Source: Flaccisagitta enflata
Lineage: Eukaryota; Chaetognatha; Sagittoidea; Aphragmophora
DNA length: 64,000 nucleotides
NCBI GenBank assembly: GCA_965153355.1
Contig: OZ231127.1
Location: 78,492,001 to 78,556,000, forward strand
Direction of reading: 5' to 3'
Shown: one piece after another, positions 10,878-22,803 of the stretch
Layout: the number at the start of each line of letters is the position of its first letter
How positions within the stretch are numbered: position 1 is the stretch's first letter
The notes under the pieces: generated by a model
Told to the model about the DNA's origin: nothing
The model's input: only the letters and a program-made list of their open reading frames with translations
Database searches by the model: none
Program-made: the position numbers and the translations under genes

Positions 10878-12005
10878 CAGGCCTGAAAATAGGGCGTGCC
10901 CGCGTGCCCGATGCACGCAGTTCTGCTGTCGGGCACGCAGCTTTTACTAGCTGCGTGCCCGACGTGCACGCTCTTGTGTCTCTTTTATTTTTATGATCTC
11001 TGATTCTTTCAGAAAAACGGAAAAAATGTGCAAAATGGCCACTCTCGGCCTTCTTTTCACCTTCTCGCTTTCAATCCTTCAACCAATCACTCATTCATTT
11101 ATTCATTCATCCATCCATTTATTCTTTCATTCACTCATTCATTCATTAATTCATTCATTCATTCATTCTTTCTTTCTTAGATTGCAGGCACAAGTATTTG
11201 TGTAAACTCGGCCATTTTTCATCAAACTCGAGCTTTTTTTCATCTTTTAGTTTGTGCGTTTAAGAGTGTGACACTGGAAGTTCATCCTTTTTAGTTGCGG
11301 ACACGCAACTCTATAAGAGACTTTGTCCGTCCGTCGGTTGGTCGGTCGGTTGGTCGGTCGGTTGGTTGGTTGGTTGGTTGGTTGGTCGGTCCGTAGAGGT
11401 GATCGAGTTGAAAAGTGGGAAAACGCGCATATCCGCCCCTGCCCACCCGTCCGCAACTGGTGGCCGTGTATCCGGCCTTGTTTGTTTTCAACTGAGAAAA
11501 AAAGGCGGATATTAGTACCTGGCTTATTAAGAATGTACGAATGAACGTTTTTGATGAATGAACATTTTAATGAAAGTGAATGAAGGTGAGTGAAGGTGAG
11601 TGAAAGTGAACGAAATTGGGAAGGAGACAAGAAGAAAGATTGAAGCCAGGATCGGCAGTTTTGCGCGGTCTTGACATTTGCACAATAGACTGACAGACCA
11701 ACCGACCAACCAATTGAGGGACAGGCTTGACTTCTTATACACACATAAAGTTAAAGTCAAATTAAGCTTAGCCTAACTTTTTTTTCTAATCAATGCATCA
11801 AAACGCTCCAAAATTAAGAACGTTGTAGTTATTTCACTAGTAGCTATCTCTATCTCATTTGAAGGCTTCAGAAAAAGCATGTGTGGTTAGAAGTATGGTA
11901 AAAAAACCTTTTTTACCGGGCACGCTCTTTTCCTGTCGGGCTCGCTAAAATTTTGGGGGGCGTGCCCGGCGTGCACGCTCAGAAGAAATACTAATTTCAG
12001 GCCTG
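10878..12005. mobile_element. hAT-type non-autonomous DNA transposon, 1128 bp
   Basis: Terminal inverted repeat CAGGCCTGAAA at both ends. Perfect 8-bp target duplication GCTACTTG at 10870-10877 and 12006-12013. Copy B holds the empty site (GCTACTTGCT near 50340), which fixes the boundaries. Subterminal regions contain repeated GC-rich motifs around GCGTGCCCGACGTGCACGCT at both ends, typical of hAT subterminal repeats. The interior has inverted ATTC-rich stretches (11085-11175 against 11530-11620) and a nested Y element (11288-11483). No transposase is visible, so it would depend on an unseen hAT source. Confidence 0.85.
11288..11483 (+). mobile_element. Y-type hairpin element, intact, nested in the hAT-type element
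   Basis: Head AGTTGCG 11293-11299, loop GACA, arm CGCAACT 11304-11310. (GGTC/GGTT) array. Tail GTCCGCAACT 11449-11458 is the exact complement of AGTTGCGGAC 11293-11302. Ends GTGTATCCGGCCTTGTT. Confidence 0.88.
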
Positions 12006-12600
12006 GCTACTTGCTAAAAAAAAGTAAACCAATATAATAGTCAATTAGGGCCGGCAGTAGTTAACGATTTCAAATTAACTAGTTAATAGTTAACTAACTA
12101 CTTTTTTGCCTAGTTAACTACTAAAGTAGTTAAAACCAGCTTCCGTCAATATCAAGCATATCATCTTTGGTAAGCTATATATCTCTCAGTTATCAAGTCA
12201 GTTTTTTCCATCTTGCAATGTTTTTGAAGTCTATCATTATGGCATGATGCAGAATGGTCATAAAACTAGTTCAAATAACAAATAATGATTGCTTCAAGAT
12301 TATATCAACCTTGAATCAATACAGGTCAAACATCAAGTTCATTACTGCCAAACAAGAAGCAAAAGAATAGATTTCCCATGAAAAGTAGTTTCTTAGAAAG
12401 CAAAGATTATCAACACTCTTGTTAGACAGAGAAACTGTCACTTTACAAAGTCAGTCCTGCTTTATTGAAGGCTTTTTCTGCCCCAATGAAAGAGACAGAA
12501 GTTGTTGAACAACAAGTTCATTTATTATTTTGACAGGGTAATTGATCAATGAACAAGCCAAATTATTCAAAAATCATGAGTACTTGTTTCTAGATGATCC

Positions 12601-13560
12601 CACATTAGCCCACTATAAAAACACGCTTTTTCATGGTGAGGCTCTCTATCCAAGGAATCTGGCTCAAAATCATGTATATAGATAGTCCATCACAAAAATT
12701 TGACCTTGGGGCTTCTCTAAAGTGTGCCCGCCACACCCCTCCTAATGCATAAGTGGTGGTGTTGTTTTTTTGATATTCTCATATATTACTCATCTTTGTA
12801 AACTTATATCTCCTAAACGAATAAAGCTAGTGACCTCAATTTGGGCTCATTTTAAAGATCTTTACTTACTCTTTAAAATGAGCCCAAGTGGAGATCATCA
12901 GCTGTGTCCATTTAGAAGCAGTTTTCTTCCAAAGTTGATGCCTTTTTGGAGAAAATATTGATTTTTGTCACAACTTTGCAAGCTTGTATCTCCCAAACAA
13001 ATAAAGCTAATGACCTCAACTTGGGCTAATTTTGAAGAGCTTTTATTACTTTTTAAAATGAGCCCAAGTTAAGGTCTTTATCTTCATTTGTTAAGAAGCA
13101 GTCGTCTTACAAAGCTGATGTCTTCATGAAGAAAAAAGTAATTTTGTCATTAAACTTAGATTTTATACATTTTTTTATGCCATTATAGTCAGGTGATACA
13201 CTGGCTTATTGGTTACTGCCATTTACTGTGGGGGTAGAAGAACCGATGGATAATGCGGGTTTGGGACCCACAGAGGGCCCTTCAAGGAGCCCAAATGGCC
13301 TCAATAATGGTAAAAATGACCTCAATACTGAAAAAAATGCTTCATCTATGCCTTGAGGTATCCTAGTGGTACACTGACTCATTGGTAATTTCTAGTGGTA
13401 CACTGACTCATTGGTAATTTCTATCTAGTGTGGCAGGAGATAAACAAATGGTTAACAGAGGGTTAGAACCCCTTGGGGGCCTTTGAAAGGCCCTTTAGGG
13501 CTCAAAAATAGCCAAAATTGTTCCAAGATGGAAAAAATACTTACTTTTCTGCATTGAAGC
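12601..13560 (+). repeat. Left arm of the long inverted repeat in the foldback element
   Basis: Pairs with 13875-15063: for example CCAAGGAATCTGGCTC near 12650 is the complement of sequence near 15000, and CTTTTCTGCATTGAAGC at 13544 is the complement of 13875-13891. The arm contains two tandem units of about 180 bp (about 12785-12970 and 12971-13146), each with short internal palindromes of the type GACCTCAA...GGGCTCATTTTAAAG...TTTAAAATGAGCCCAAG. Confidence 0.85.
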
Positions 13561-13699
13561 ACCCTAGTAGTAGTCTTGACTCATCAGTCATTCCTATCTT
13601 GTGTAGTGGGATATGCACAGGTTTATTACAGAAAATCAAGACCCCTGGGGGCCTCCTTAAGGACCCCAAAGGGCCCCAAAATAGTAGAATATCATATTA

Positions 13700-13850
13700 T
13701 GTTCTTTTTGGGCAGCGGCCCCAAAGGGGTCGATGACAAATGCTTTCACACATATTGAGGTCCAAATCCCACTCTTGAGGCCCAAATCCCACTTTCAAGG
13801 CCCAAATCCCAACTCCAAGGCCCAGATTCCAGTCTCTAGGGATGTACACG
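13700..13850 (+). repeat. Family C end plus minisatellite in the foldback spacer
   Basis: GGGCAGCGGCCCCAAAGGGG, then GATGACAAATGCTTTCACACATAT, then four copies of a roughly 20-bp unit AGGCCCAAATCCCA. It lies at the centre of the foldback element and has no right-hand family C end. Confidence 0.7.
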
Positions 13851-13874
13851 ATATAGTTGAACTATTTCTGGGGT

Positions 13875-15063
13875 GCTTCAATGCAGAAAAGTAAGTATTT
13901 TTCAATCTTTGAGCCATTTTTGCCATTTTTGAGCCCTCAAGGGCTCTTCAAAGGGCCCCTAGGGGTCCTAACCCTCTATTAACCATCTCTTCATCTCCTG
14001 CCACACTAGATGGAAATAATTGATAAGTCAGTGTACGACTGGGATACCTCAAACCTGAAAAAAGAGAATTTTTTTCAGTATTGGGGGCATTTTTACCATT
14101 TTTGAAGCTATGTGGGCTCTTTAAGGGCCCTCCATGGGTCTCAAACCCCCATTATCTATCAAATAGACTACCCTCACAGTAGACGGCAATTACCAATGAG
14201 CCAGTGCATTACATGACTATAATGGGGTAGGAAAAACAAGGTCATTAGACCTAAGTCGCGTGCGTCGGCACTTTCAAAAAAAGTCAGGCAGACAGACAGA
14301 CAAACAGTTTTTTTTTTCAAAAAGACATTTGAAAGAGCTATTTACCACTCCAAGCTTCTTCTCCATTACTTAGAGACGTTTAAAACGCGATAAAAAGCCT
14401 TTAAAACAACTTTGTGACGGACCGACGGACGGACGGACGGACGGACCGACAGACCGAAAAGTGGCTTATAGAGTTGCGTAGCACGCGACTAAAAACAAGT
14501 TATATAATTTTAGTTTAATGAGATGAATTACTATTTTGAAGACATCAGCTTTGTACGACAACTGCTTCTTAACAAAGAAAGTTACAGACCTAAACTTGGG
14601 CTTATTTTAAAGAGTAAGTAAAGCTCCATAATGAGCCCAAGTTGAGGTCAGTAGCTTTATTCGTTTAGGAGATAGTTGCTTACAAAGTTGTGACAAAAAT
14701 CAATATTTTCTCCAAAAAGACATCAACTTTGGAAAACAACTGCTCCTAAACGAATAAAGCTAATGATCTCAACTTGGGCTCATTCTAAAGAGTAAGTAAA
14801 GCTCTTTAAAATGAGCCCAAATTAAGGTCACTAGCTTTATTCGTTTAGGAGATATAAGCTTACAAAGATGAGTAAAATATGACAATGTGAAAAAAACAAC
14901 ACCACCACTAATGCATTAGGAGGGGTGTGGCGGGCACACTTTAGAGAAGCCCCAGGGTCAAATTTTTGTGATGGACTATCTATATACATGATTTTGAGCC
15001 AGATTCCTTGGATAGAGAGCCTCACCATGAAAAAGCGTGTTTTTATAGTGGGCTATCCCACAT
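13875..15063 (-). repeat. Right arm of the long inverted repeat in the foldback element
   Basis: Reverse-complement partner of 12601-13560. It is longer because an X-type element in minus orientation (14234-14495) is inserted in it, which shows that the X element arrived after the inverted repeat formed. Confidence 0.85.
14234..14495 (-). mobile_element. X-type hairpin element (minus) in the foldback right arm
   Basis: On the plus strand it starts AACAAGGTCATTAGACCTA then AGTCGCGTGCG (tail complement) and ends GAGTTGCGTAGCACGCGACT then AAAAA (head complement). GACGGACC array inside. Confidence 0.78.
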
Positions 15064-16045
15064 CTGCTGTCCTCTGCTTCAATAAACTTTGTTCTCTTAT
15101 GTACAATTCATAGAGAACTGAAACATAACTGAGAAAAAGACCAATGGAGTGACAGACAGGCTGACAGAATGACAGATACTGACTAATAAAAACTCAACTT
15201 AGTGCCATTGATAAATTCATATGCAATAAGGTAAAATATTACATGAGATTAAAAAGTCTTTAAAATTTAATTGAGCATTGATAGTCTGAAGAAGAAATAA
15301 GTTTTGTTGAAAGGAACAAAGAAGCAATATGGACTGTAAACAGATAATTGGAATAACCAAAAAGGAAGAATAGAACACAATGGCTGAATGAGTTCTAATG
15401 ACCTAATTAAAAGCGTCCTGAGTTTCCAAATTCCAACTTATTCTAGGTCACTTGCCATTATCAAAAAATTGAACAACTTTGAGCCTGTGATGATTCCACA
15501 AATTGGCACATAAAACGGTATCAGGATGTTATTTTTGTATCATGACCATTATCAGTTGTGAATTGATGCATGTAGCTGTTGTCTTATAGAGCAAAGACGT
15601 AAAAATGTAATTACAGACATTGGTCCGAACAAAAAAGCAGGCTTACAAATGTATTTTCAACAGCTATGAGTGTTTCAAAGGACTTATCAATTCAACAATC
15701 CCTTTTTTGTTTTAACTATTTTAACTAGTTAATTTTGTCTAGTTAACTACTACCATTTTCAAAAAATTAACTAGTTAACTAACTAGTTAAAGTTAACTAC
15801 TGCCGGTCCTATAGTCAATTTTATGATTATAATCATTGATTATCAGTGATGAAACATTCTCTGATTTACGTGCAATGATCTTTGCATTCTATTAGTATAA
15901 AAGGTTATTTATTAGAGGTGGCTTGAAATAGTGGATTGTGCCCTAAAGTGCTCTGTAAATTTGGTGTTTGGAAAAGCGACGATTCAACGATAACCATCCA
16001 AACGTGTGTTGCCTCTAGGCTTACAACTTCAACCTAATCGTCACT

Positions 16046-16052
16046 TTGGAAA

Positions 16053-16140
<88 letters not shown>
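16046..16140 (+). repeat. (GA)n, duplicon A
   Basis: About 90 bp; the counterpart at 50614-50684 is shorter and has GAGCGA interruptions. Confidence 0.95.
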
Positions 16141-16143
<3 letters not shown>

Positions 16144-16902
16144 TTGACAACAATGACAACCCCCCTGAGAGGTGATTGGAGTCACTGCGTTCCTCTTTTT
16201 TTAATGTCCTCTAATTCAATTCTATCTTTATATCAATTCTTGACTGGTTACAAATTTTCTTTTAGGCTATTCTTTTATCTTTTTTTTTTTTAGTCAGATT
16301 CAAATGATTTTAAATAAAGCATTTTTAATCGCTTACCAAGAGACTCTTTAGGAGGCTGTGTCCGTAGTTATGAAGGTTGGTAACGCAACATTTTGAATGA
16401 CACGAAATCGACTGAAATCATAATATTGTGAAATAACTTAGCCTGATTTGCCATTGTAGTTTGTGGTCTCATTATTTGCTATTTCTGTACTTCGCTACAA
16501 ACCTACTTGTGAATAAACATCATATTAAGGCCCCTGCCCATCCACATGAAAGCCCAGCCTACCCACACGCGTTCCCTTTCACCCGCATTGCTTTCGCTGC
16601 CTTCTAATTGACCGTGTATCCTTGCCTTGTTTGCATAACTGCCCCTGTCCAGCTCAGCTCAGCCACACGCATGTTTCGTAGTTTCCATAGTTTTCAAGAT
16701 TTCGCGCTAAAAATTGACAACGGTTGGGCAAGCTATTTAAAGAGGGCGGAGTTTTAGGAAAACCAGTTAATCCGTCGCAAGAAACACCTAACAACGGCTT
16801 AATTACCTTTCAAACGCAAACCCGTTCTTTTTTCTACGTCATTTCTCTTTCTTCTGCGTCATTGTTTTTCCCGTGTTTGTTCCAGACGGGTTCGTTTACT
16901 CG

Positions 16903-17078
16903 TACAGTTGAACCCCGCTTTAACGAATATCAAAAGACTAACAAATTTGTTTTAAGCAGATTTCTGATATTGTCATTAATAGAAAATAAAACAATTGACA
17001 TGAGGAGACTAAGATTCTTTATCCATTATATTGGGATTTCCTTCATTTTTGGGTCCGATATAGCAGAGTGTAACTGTA
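16903..17078. mobile_element. pogo/Tigger-like MITE, duplicon A
   Basis: Ends TACAGTTGAACCCCGCTTTA and ...GAGTGTAACTGTA. CAGT...AACCCCG ends next to TA are typical of pogo-like MITEs. An open frame from TTG at 16724 crosses it and is conserved in copy B only because the duplication is recent. Related copies: 54271-54446, 28750-28920, 38047-38190. Confidence 0.7.
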
Positions 17079-17143
17079 AATCTGTAATTACACGCTTTCA
17101 TGACTCATGGGTGTTCCTGTCTTAGCTTTGCGTTTTTCTTTGT

Positions 17144-17307
<164 letters not shown>

Positions 17308-17607
17308 TGCTATGTGACTTTGTTTTTGCGTGAAGTGCTCGTGGACCATGAAAACACAGCTTAAACTTTCAGGAACCGCAGCTTGATGTTATTTCAGTTC
17401 AAGATTATAATTATTTCACGGAGACGAATGAAAAGGCCAAAAAGCATGCTGACCGCAAAGAACGGACCATCAGATTGACAAGTACACCGATCAAAATCCG
17501 CTGGTGCGTCTAAAGACAGAAGAGAAAACGATATTGGGCCGATATCTTAAATCAAATAATTGAAAATTTGACGGTGTTTCTGTTTGCTCATTTGTCGCCT
17601 TATCGAA

Positions 17608-17711
<104 letters not shown>

Positions 17712-18000
17712 TTTCACTCTGATTTGGACGGGAATTATTCGTCAAATCACTCCATTAACAAGAAAGTGAGAATTGATCGTTTTTGTGATCTAAGAACCTC
17801 TTGAAGCCGTCACTTACCCGTCACTTACCAACAAAGGGGAAAAAAAGAGGTCAAACAAATGGAAGCGGTTTCATTGTCGCATGTTGACATTCCCATGCGC
17901 AATTTCTGGCTTATCAATACCAATAAAGGCGGCTCTCGCCGTAGGAAAAAAGTCGTAAGTGCGAGGTTTTGGAATTTCTTGTGATTGTTTTTTGTCTGGT

Positions 18001-18075
18001 TGTCTGGTTGCCGGACGGACAGACGGACCAACAGACCAATGGCTGGACTGACGGACAAAGCCTCTCATAGCGTCC
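18001..18075 (-). mobile_element. Y-type fragment (minus)
   Basis: GACGGACAGACGGACC array followed by GGACAAAGCCTCTCATAG, the complement of the CTATAAGAGGCTTTGTCC head-flank of Y elements. The hairpin itself is degenerate. Lies in the segment missing from copy B. Confidence 0.55.
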
Positions 18076-18774
18076 AGAGTTGAAATGAGAGAGAGACTGT
18101 GCTGCCAGGATGCACAATCATCACCTGGGACATTTCGAAGTTCAAATAGACTTCAACTAACTTGATTCCTTGTTTTTGGGAAAAATGCAAAAACTGCGAA
18201 AAAATATAAAAAGATTTAAAAAATCATAGCTCCAAAACTATCAATCGCACAGAATTCTGCTTGGCTTCATCTGAAAGAGGAGAATTAGCTCTTTCTTAGC
18301 TATTAATTTCATGCGTAGTCCCATTCTGCCCCCAAAATGCATCAACTTTCTCAAACGCTTCATAAAACAAAGGGAAATCCGTTTTTCTCTGCAGGACTCA
18401 AAAAGACCGAAGGGACTTCGTCTCTTCGACTTTTTTCCAAATAATCAGTATGATTTGCGTCGAAACCGTCTATGCCATGCATAAGAAGTGTAGATATGTC
18501 TGTCTGTGTCTGTCTGTCCGTCTGAATAATCTTTAATAACCAGCCACGAGAGCCAGGTTTCTAGCCTGAGGTTCCAAGTAATAATATAATAATATAATAT
18601 AATATAATGTATAGCAACCAACACAGACCCCTAAGGGGTCCAAACAAATGGTTGCTGTTAGTACAAAAACCTTAAACGTAAGATATTGTTTGATTTCTTC
18701 ACGTATTCACAAGTTGATAGATTTTAGTTTGTTTTTAGATCCTAATAGTCCCAAAACAATTCCAATAATATGAT

Positions 18775-19175
18775 GTTGTCATTGTTGTTGTCATTGTCGT
18801 TGTTGCTGATATCGCCTATTTTGTTGCTGTTGTTGTCATTGTCATCGTCATTATTGATATAGTTCCAATATCATCGGTGTTTTTGGTGTCGCCGCTGCTA
18901 TCGCCGTTGCTGTTTATATTTGTTTCGCCGTAATTGTCGCCACAGCGGTCCCCATAGCTGTCGCTCGCAGCTGTCGCCGCAGCAGTCGCCGCAGCTGTCG
19001 CCGCAGCTGTCGCCGCAGCCGTCGCCATCATTGACGCAGTCGTTGACACTGTCATTGATCTGTGATTGTTGATGCTGCTGTTTGTTGTTGTTGTTATTGT
19101 TGTTGTTGATGTGGTTGTTGTTGCCGCTGTTGTTGTTGTGGTTGTTGTTGATGTCCTTGTTGTGGCTGTTGCTGT
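18775..19175 (+). repeat. Degenerate trinucleotide-rich tract (TTG/TGC/GTC)
   Basis: Cryptically simple: TTGTTG, GTCGCCGCAGCT (repeated five times near 18960-19025) and TTGTTGTTGTTG. Present only in copy A; overlaps the candidate minus-strand exon. Confidence 0.8.
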
Positions 19176-19221
19176 TCCTGATGTCTTCAGCACTGCCAAG
19201 CTCAATCGCAATTGAATCCAT
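18898..19221 (-). CDS. Candidate exon, Asn/Gln/Asp-rich low-complexity protein
   Basis: On the minus strand the polypyrimidine tract TCTTCTTTCTTTTACAG (complement at 19222-19238) is an excellent 3' splice site, followed immediately by ATGGATTCAATTGCG. The frame reads MDSIAIELGSAEDIRN, then Asn/His/Gln-rich repeats and Cys-Gly-Asp repeats, ending at a stop near 18898. The ATG may be coincidence, because the two other frames are also open through the degenerate trinucleotide repeats (Thr-rich in one). No donor site or upstream exon was found, and the segment is absent from copy B. A chance open frame in cryptic repeats is at least as likely. Confidence 0.25.
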   Translation of the reverse strand: MDSIAIELGSAEDIRNSNSHNKDINNNHNNNSGNNNHINNNNNNNNKQQHQQSQINDSVNDCVNDGDGCGDSCGDSCGDCCGDSCERQLWGPLWRQLRRNKYKQQRR

Positions 19222-19654
19222 CTGTAAAAGAAAGAAGACAGCGGCAGACAAACCCCAGCAGAATCTTGTCCATCGGCGTTTGGTTCATCCCTATAGAAAC
19301 AGTGAAGGATAGAAACATACCGGCAACGGCCTGAAAGAAACAGGCCGTTAATGTTGAATTGCCCGATGGTTTCAAGGTGAAAATTTCTTGTAGGAAGTTT
19401 GGTAGAAATGTTCATGCTGCCGGCACTGCACTGAGGGATGTTTCTTGAATTGGTGTTGTAATTGTTGTTTTTGTTGTTTGATGCACTATAAGATGGTTTT
19501 TCCATTGTTGTGTCATTGTTTTTTCCATTAGTGATGATTTCATTGTTGAAAATGTTAATTTGTCGAAAAAAATGTCATTGTCATTTCTGTTATTGTTGTT
19601 GTTGTTGCAGAATAAGGGCCACTTAGGTTGTGATTAAAGAGGACGAAAAGCCAA

Positions 19655-19850
19655 AGCTCTTGATCCACGTCCACCAATAACTTTCCAAATTACCTTCAAG
19701 CCACAAGACCCAAACTTCACCCTTAAGGCCTAAATCTTAGCCACAAAGCCTTTATTTCAACCTGCAGGCCTGAATCTTACCCGCAAGAGCAGAAACAGAT
19801 CAGAGCACTAAGGCCAAAGGCCACAAACATTGCCGAAGATTCCCCATGAG
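19655..19850 (+). repeat. Degenerate CAAGGCCCAAATCTTAGCC minisatellite
   Basis: About seven imperfect units of roughly 20 bp; the counterpart in copy B is at 55660-55820. Confidence 0.7.
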
Positions 19851-20479
19851 TCAAAGAATTGGTTTTCCGGCCCATCGGGGCCCCTACCCCTGCCTCTCTC
19901 ACAATATTATCACTACGTACACTTATTCGGAGGCATCGGGTACCGTGAACTATTTAACGCTTTTGCGAGAATTTACTATGGGTGGTTTTAGGCATACTAG
20001 AGGCGTTGTATACCCAACCATCAGCCTAAACCCCCATATCACCATCATCATCACTGACACCCCTAAAACCACCCAAACACCTAAATCACCAATTGCAGTT
20101 TTCTTGATACATTCAAGATTTTGGGGACCTATAGAAAAGGCAGAAAAAAAGTTAAAGAAATAATTTTTCTTTTTTCAAGGAAACGATTGAATATTGGAGA
20201 TGAGAAAACGGTCACATTAACAAAATGATAAAGAAAAATCCTCCATGGTTCGAGAATTAAACAAATTTATGATTCACGCAGATGTTTAACTTTAGAAAAT
20301 CATACTTAAACCATCCATCGCTCTTAGTCTCAATCCGCTTCTCCCCTCTCCCCTTCCAAGGTTCGCCACTTTTCAATCTCCCATTACATCTGCCTTCTCA
20401 ATCTCTCTCTCTTTTCCCCGTTTCTCCTTTCTTTCTCTTTCTCTCTCTCCTTCTCTTGCTCTTCTTTCTCTTTCTCTTT

Positions 20480-20483
<4 letters not shown>

Positions 20484-20548
<65 letters not shown>
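20484..20548 (+). repeat. (TC)n, duplicon A
   Basis: Counterpart 56350-56421. Confidence 0.95.
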
Positions 20549-20549
<1 letters not shown>

Positions 20550-21308
20550 CTCGATGCAACAGCGAAAACTCTACACCCGATGTCAGTCCGTTGGTCAGTT
20601 GGTTGGTTTGGTCGGTCGGTCGGTTGATTTGTTGGTGGTTGGTCCCCTTTTGGGCAGCGGCTTCAAAGTCGATGACCTGTACTCACACATATGGGGGTCT
20701 CTCCTCTTCTTCTTCTCTCTGTAACCCCAAATCCCAGTCTCGAGGCCCAAATTCCAGTCTCGAGGCCCAAATCCCAGTCTCAGGCCCAAATCCAAGCCTT
20801 GAAGGAAATCCTAGCTTCAGGCCCAAGTCCTAGCCTGGAGGTCCAAATTCCAGCCTTGCGCGACCAGACTCCAGCCCTAAAGGTCCAAGTCCGCTAAGAG
20901 GCCCCAGTACCCAGCCTGCCCAGGCCCAAACATCCCAGCCTCTGAGGCTGGGATTTGAGCCTGGAGGCTAGTTTAGGCTCGAGGCTTGGTTGAACCTCCG
21001 AGGCTGGGATTTGAGCCCTGAGACTGGGATTGAGGAGAGGAGCCGGGAGGAGGGAGGAAAAAGAATCCATATGTCTGGCTTTATAGGTCATCGACGCTAG
21101 AGGCCGCTACCTGCCCTCACAACTTTGATACAACCTGCCCGGGTAAGGCCTGGGTACCAGCAGCTGAACACCTAACGCTTTGCGACTGACCCAGGCGCGT
21201 TATTGAGCTTTTGAGCATACCAGCTCCTGCCCAGATGCCCTAGTGACATTCTCCTTTACTGCTGCCCACCACACGCGACTAGAGGTAGCCGTGTATCCAG
21301 CCTTGTTT
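20550..21308 (+). mobile_element. X element carrying family C, duplicon A (head mutated)
   Basis: ACTCTACACCC and a (GGTC/GGTT) array, then a family C unit (20652-21112), then the X tail CCACACGCGACTAGAGGTAG and GTGTATCCAGCCTTGTTTT. The head hairpin of copy B (GTCGCGTGCAACGCGAC at 56429) is replaced here by GATGCAACAGCGAAA. Confidence 0.72.
20652..21112. mobile_element. Family C element with CAAATCCCAGCCT minisatellite, duplicon A
   Basis: GGGCAGCGGCTTCAAAGTCG to the complement GGCCGCTACCTGCCC. The body has units of about 20 bp (AGGCCCAAATCCCAGTCTCG), switching to the complement (GGCTGGGATTTGAGCC) near 20940, so the two halves are inverted. Confidence 0.78.
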
Positions 21309-21358
21309 TATTTCCATTTAATCACAAAAGTTCAGATGTTCTTCTCTGTCTGTCTATC

Positions 21359-21362
<4 letters not shown>

Positions 21363-21415
<53 letters not shown>
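21363..21415 (+). repeat. (TC)n, duplicon A
   Basis: Counterpart 57234-57354 is about twice as long. Confidence 0.95.
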
Positions 21416-21417
<2 letters not shown>

Positions 21418-22055
21418 GTCCTGTCACAATCTTGTACTGTTATCGCTCTATTCCCTCTCTATATATATATATCTATATATCTCTCTCTGTCTCTCTCTTT
21501 CCATTTCCATTTCTGCTCATCTTCTCAAACAAAAAAAAAAAAAAAAACCTTCTTCATCATCGCTGCACACACGTCTGCGCAGAGAAACAACAAACACAAA
21601 CTAATCTTTCTGTCTCAACTTAAATATTTAAGAAAGAAATTTTAGCGCAATGTCGTGAGTCTGTGCCGAAAGAAACAGACGTAAAAAAACACATGTCTAG
21701 CGGTTATTTTCCCCTTTTCTCCACTTATCCTTTTTGCTTCTCTCCCCCCCCCCTCCGTCATTTAAGTATAATTTCATGGTAATAGATTTCTCATTTGAAT
21801 ATTCAGATGAGTTGTATGCTTTCATTTATTCATGCCCTCCTTTTCTTTTCCTAATTCTATTATTTTGGAAACAAATTATTTGATGCTAATAAAAGCTGAC
21901 AAATAAATGATAATAAATCATGGATGAGCCTCGATTGCTACCTTCTATTTCCCTTTCTGTTTCTGTTTCTATGTCTGTCCTATGACTGTCTGTCTGTTTT
22001 CTCTGTCTGTTTGTCTCTGCCTGTTTGTCTCTGTCTCGCTCTGTCTCGCTCTGTC

Positions 22056-22063
22056 TCTGTCTC

Positions 22064-22124
<61 letters not shown>
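22056..22124 (+). repeat. (TC)n following (TGTC)n, duplicon A
   Basis: CTGTCT-rich from 21980, then pure TC; counterpart 57830-58045. Confidence 0.95.
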
Positions 22125-22128
<4 letters not shown>

Positions 22129-22331
22129 TACCTTCTCACTTCTTTTTCTGGGACTTTGAAATGTGAAATTGAAAAATGGTTGATGTAAAGTGTGATGAAT
22201 GCTATTTGAATGGATGAAAATCAGAATGTAAACAGAGAGTAAACAAATCGCCTCGAGCATTAAATGAGAATGCCAGCTGGGTTGCATCTTTTTTCGTTTT
22301 TGTTTTCATTCTTTCATTTTTTTCTCTCGCT

Positions 22332-22492
<161 letters not shown>

Positions 22493-22630
22493 ACTTTTCG
22501 TTCTTTCTTTTTCCTCTCCATTTTAGATTTTTCAATCGTGTATTCTTCTTTTTCTGTTCTTCACTTGCACAGTATTTTGTTTCTCAACTGTTTTCTTTTT
22601 TTTTAAGTTTCCGAGATTAACATTAAACAA

Positions 22631-22803
22631 AACAAGGCCGGATACACGGCCCATACCAGTTGAGGACGGTGGGCTGGGGCGGAGAGGCGCATTTTTCCAA
22701 TTTTCGACTCGTGTCCACGGACGGACCAACGGACGGACCAACGGACGGACCGACGGACGGACGGACAATGACTTTTAAAGAGTTGCGTGTCCGCAACTAA
22801 AAA
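22631..22803 (-). mobile_element. Y-type hairpin element (minus), duplicon A
   Basis: AACAAGGCCGGATACACGGC start (tail complement), GACGGACC array, then AGTTGCGTGTCCGCAACT-AAAA (head complement). The tail pairing site is mutated to CAGTTGAGGAC; copy B keeps CAGTTGCGGAC. Confidence 0.85.

Larger units (their letters stand above)
12046..15811. mobile_element. Long foldback (inverted-arm) element, 3766 bp, hAT-like ends
   Basis: Ends TAGGGCCGGCAGTAGTTAAC and its reverse complement with one mismatch. 8-bp target duplication TAGTCAAT at 12038-12045 and 15812-15819; copy B has the empty site near 50380. TIR-proximal zones are dense in GTTAACTAGTTAA motifs. Inside lies a long inverted repeat (12601-13560 against 13875-15063) around a spacer that contains family C minisatellite sequence. 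An X element (14234-14495) sits in the right arm only. hAT assignment rests on TSD length and TIR form; no transposase frame was found. Confidence 0.8.

Noticed and set aside
16724-17125. 133-codon open frame conserved between duplicons (16724-17125 and 54092-54493)
   Set aside because: It starts at TTG rather than ATG, crosses a pogo-like MITE, and differences between copies are mostly amino-acid changing. Conservation reflects recent duplication.
18816-19505. 229-codon minus-strand open frame rich in Thr and Ala
   Set aside because: It runs through a splice-acceptor-like site and degenerate trinucleotide repeats in which all three frames are open; only the segment after the acceptor is kept as a weak exon candidate.
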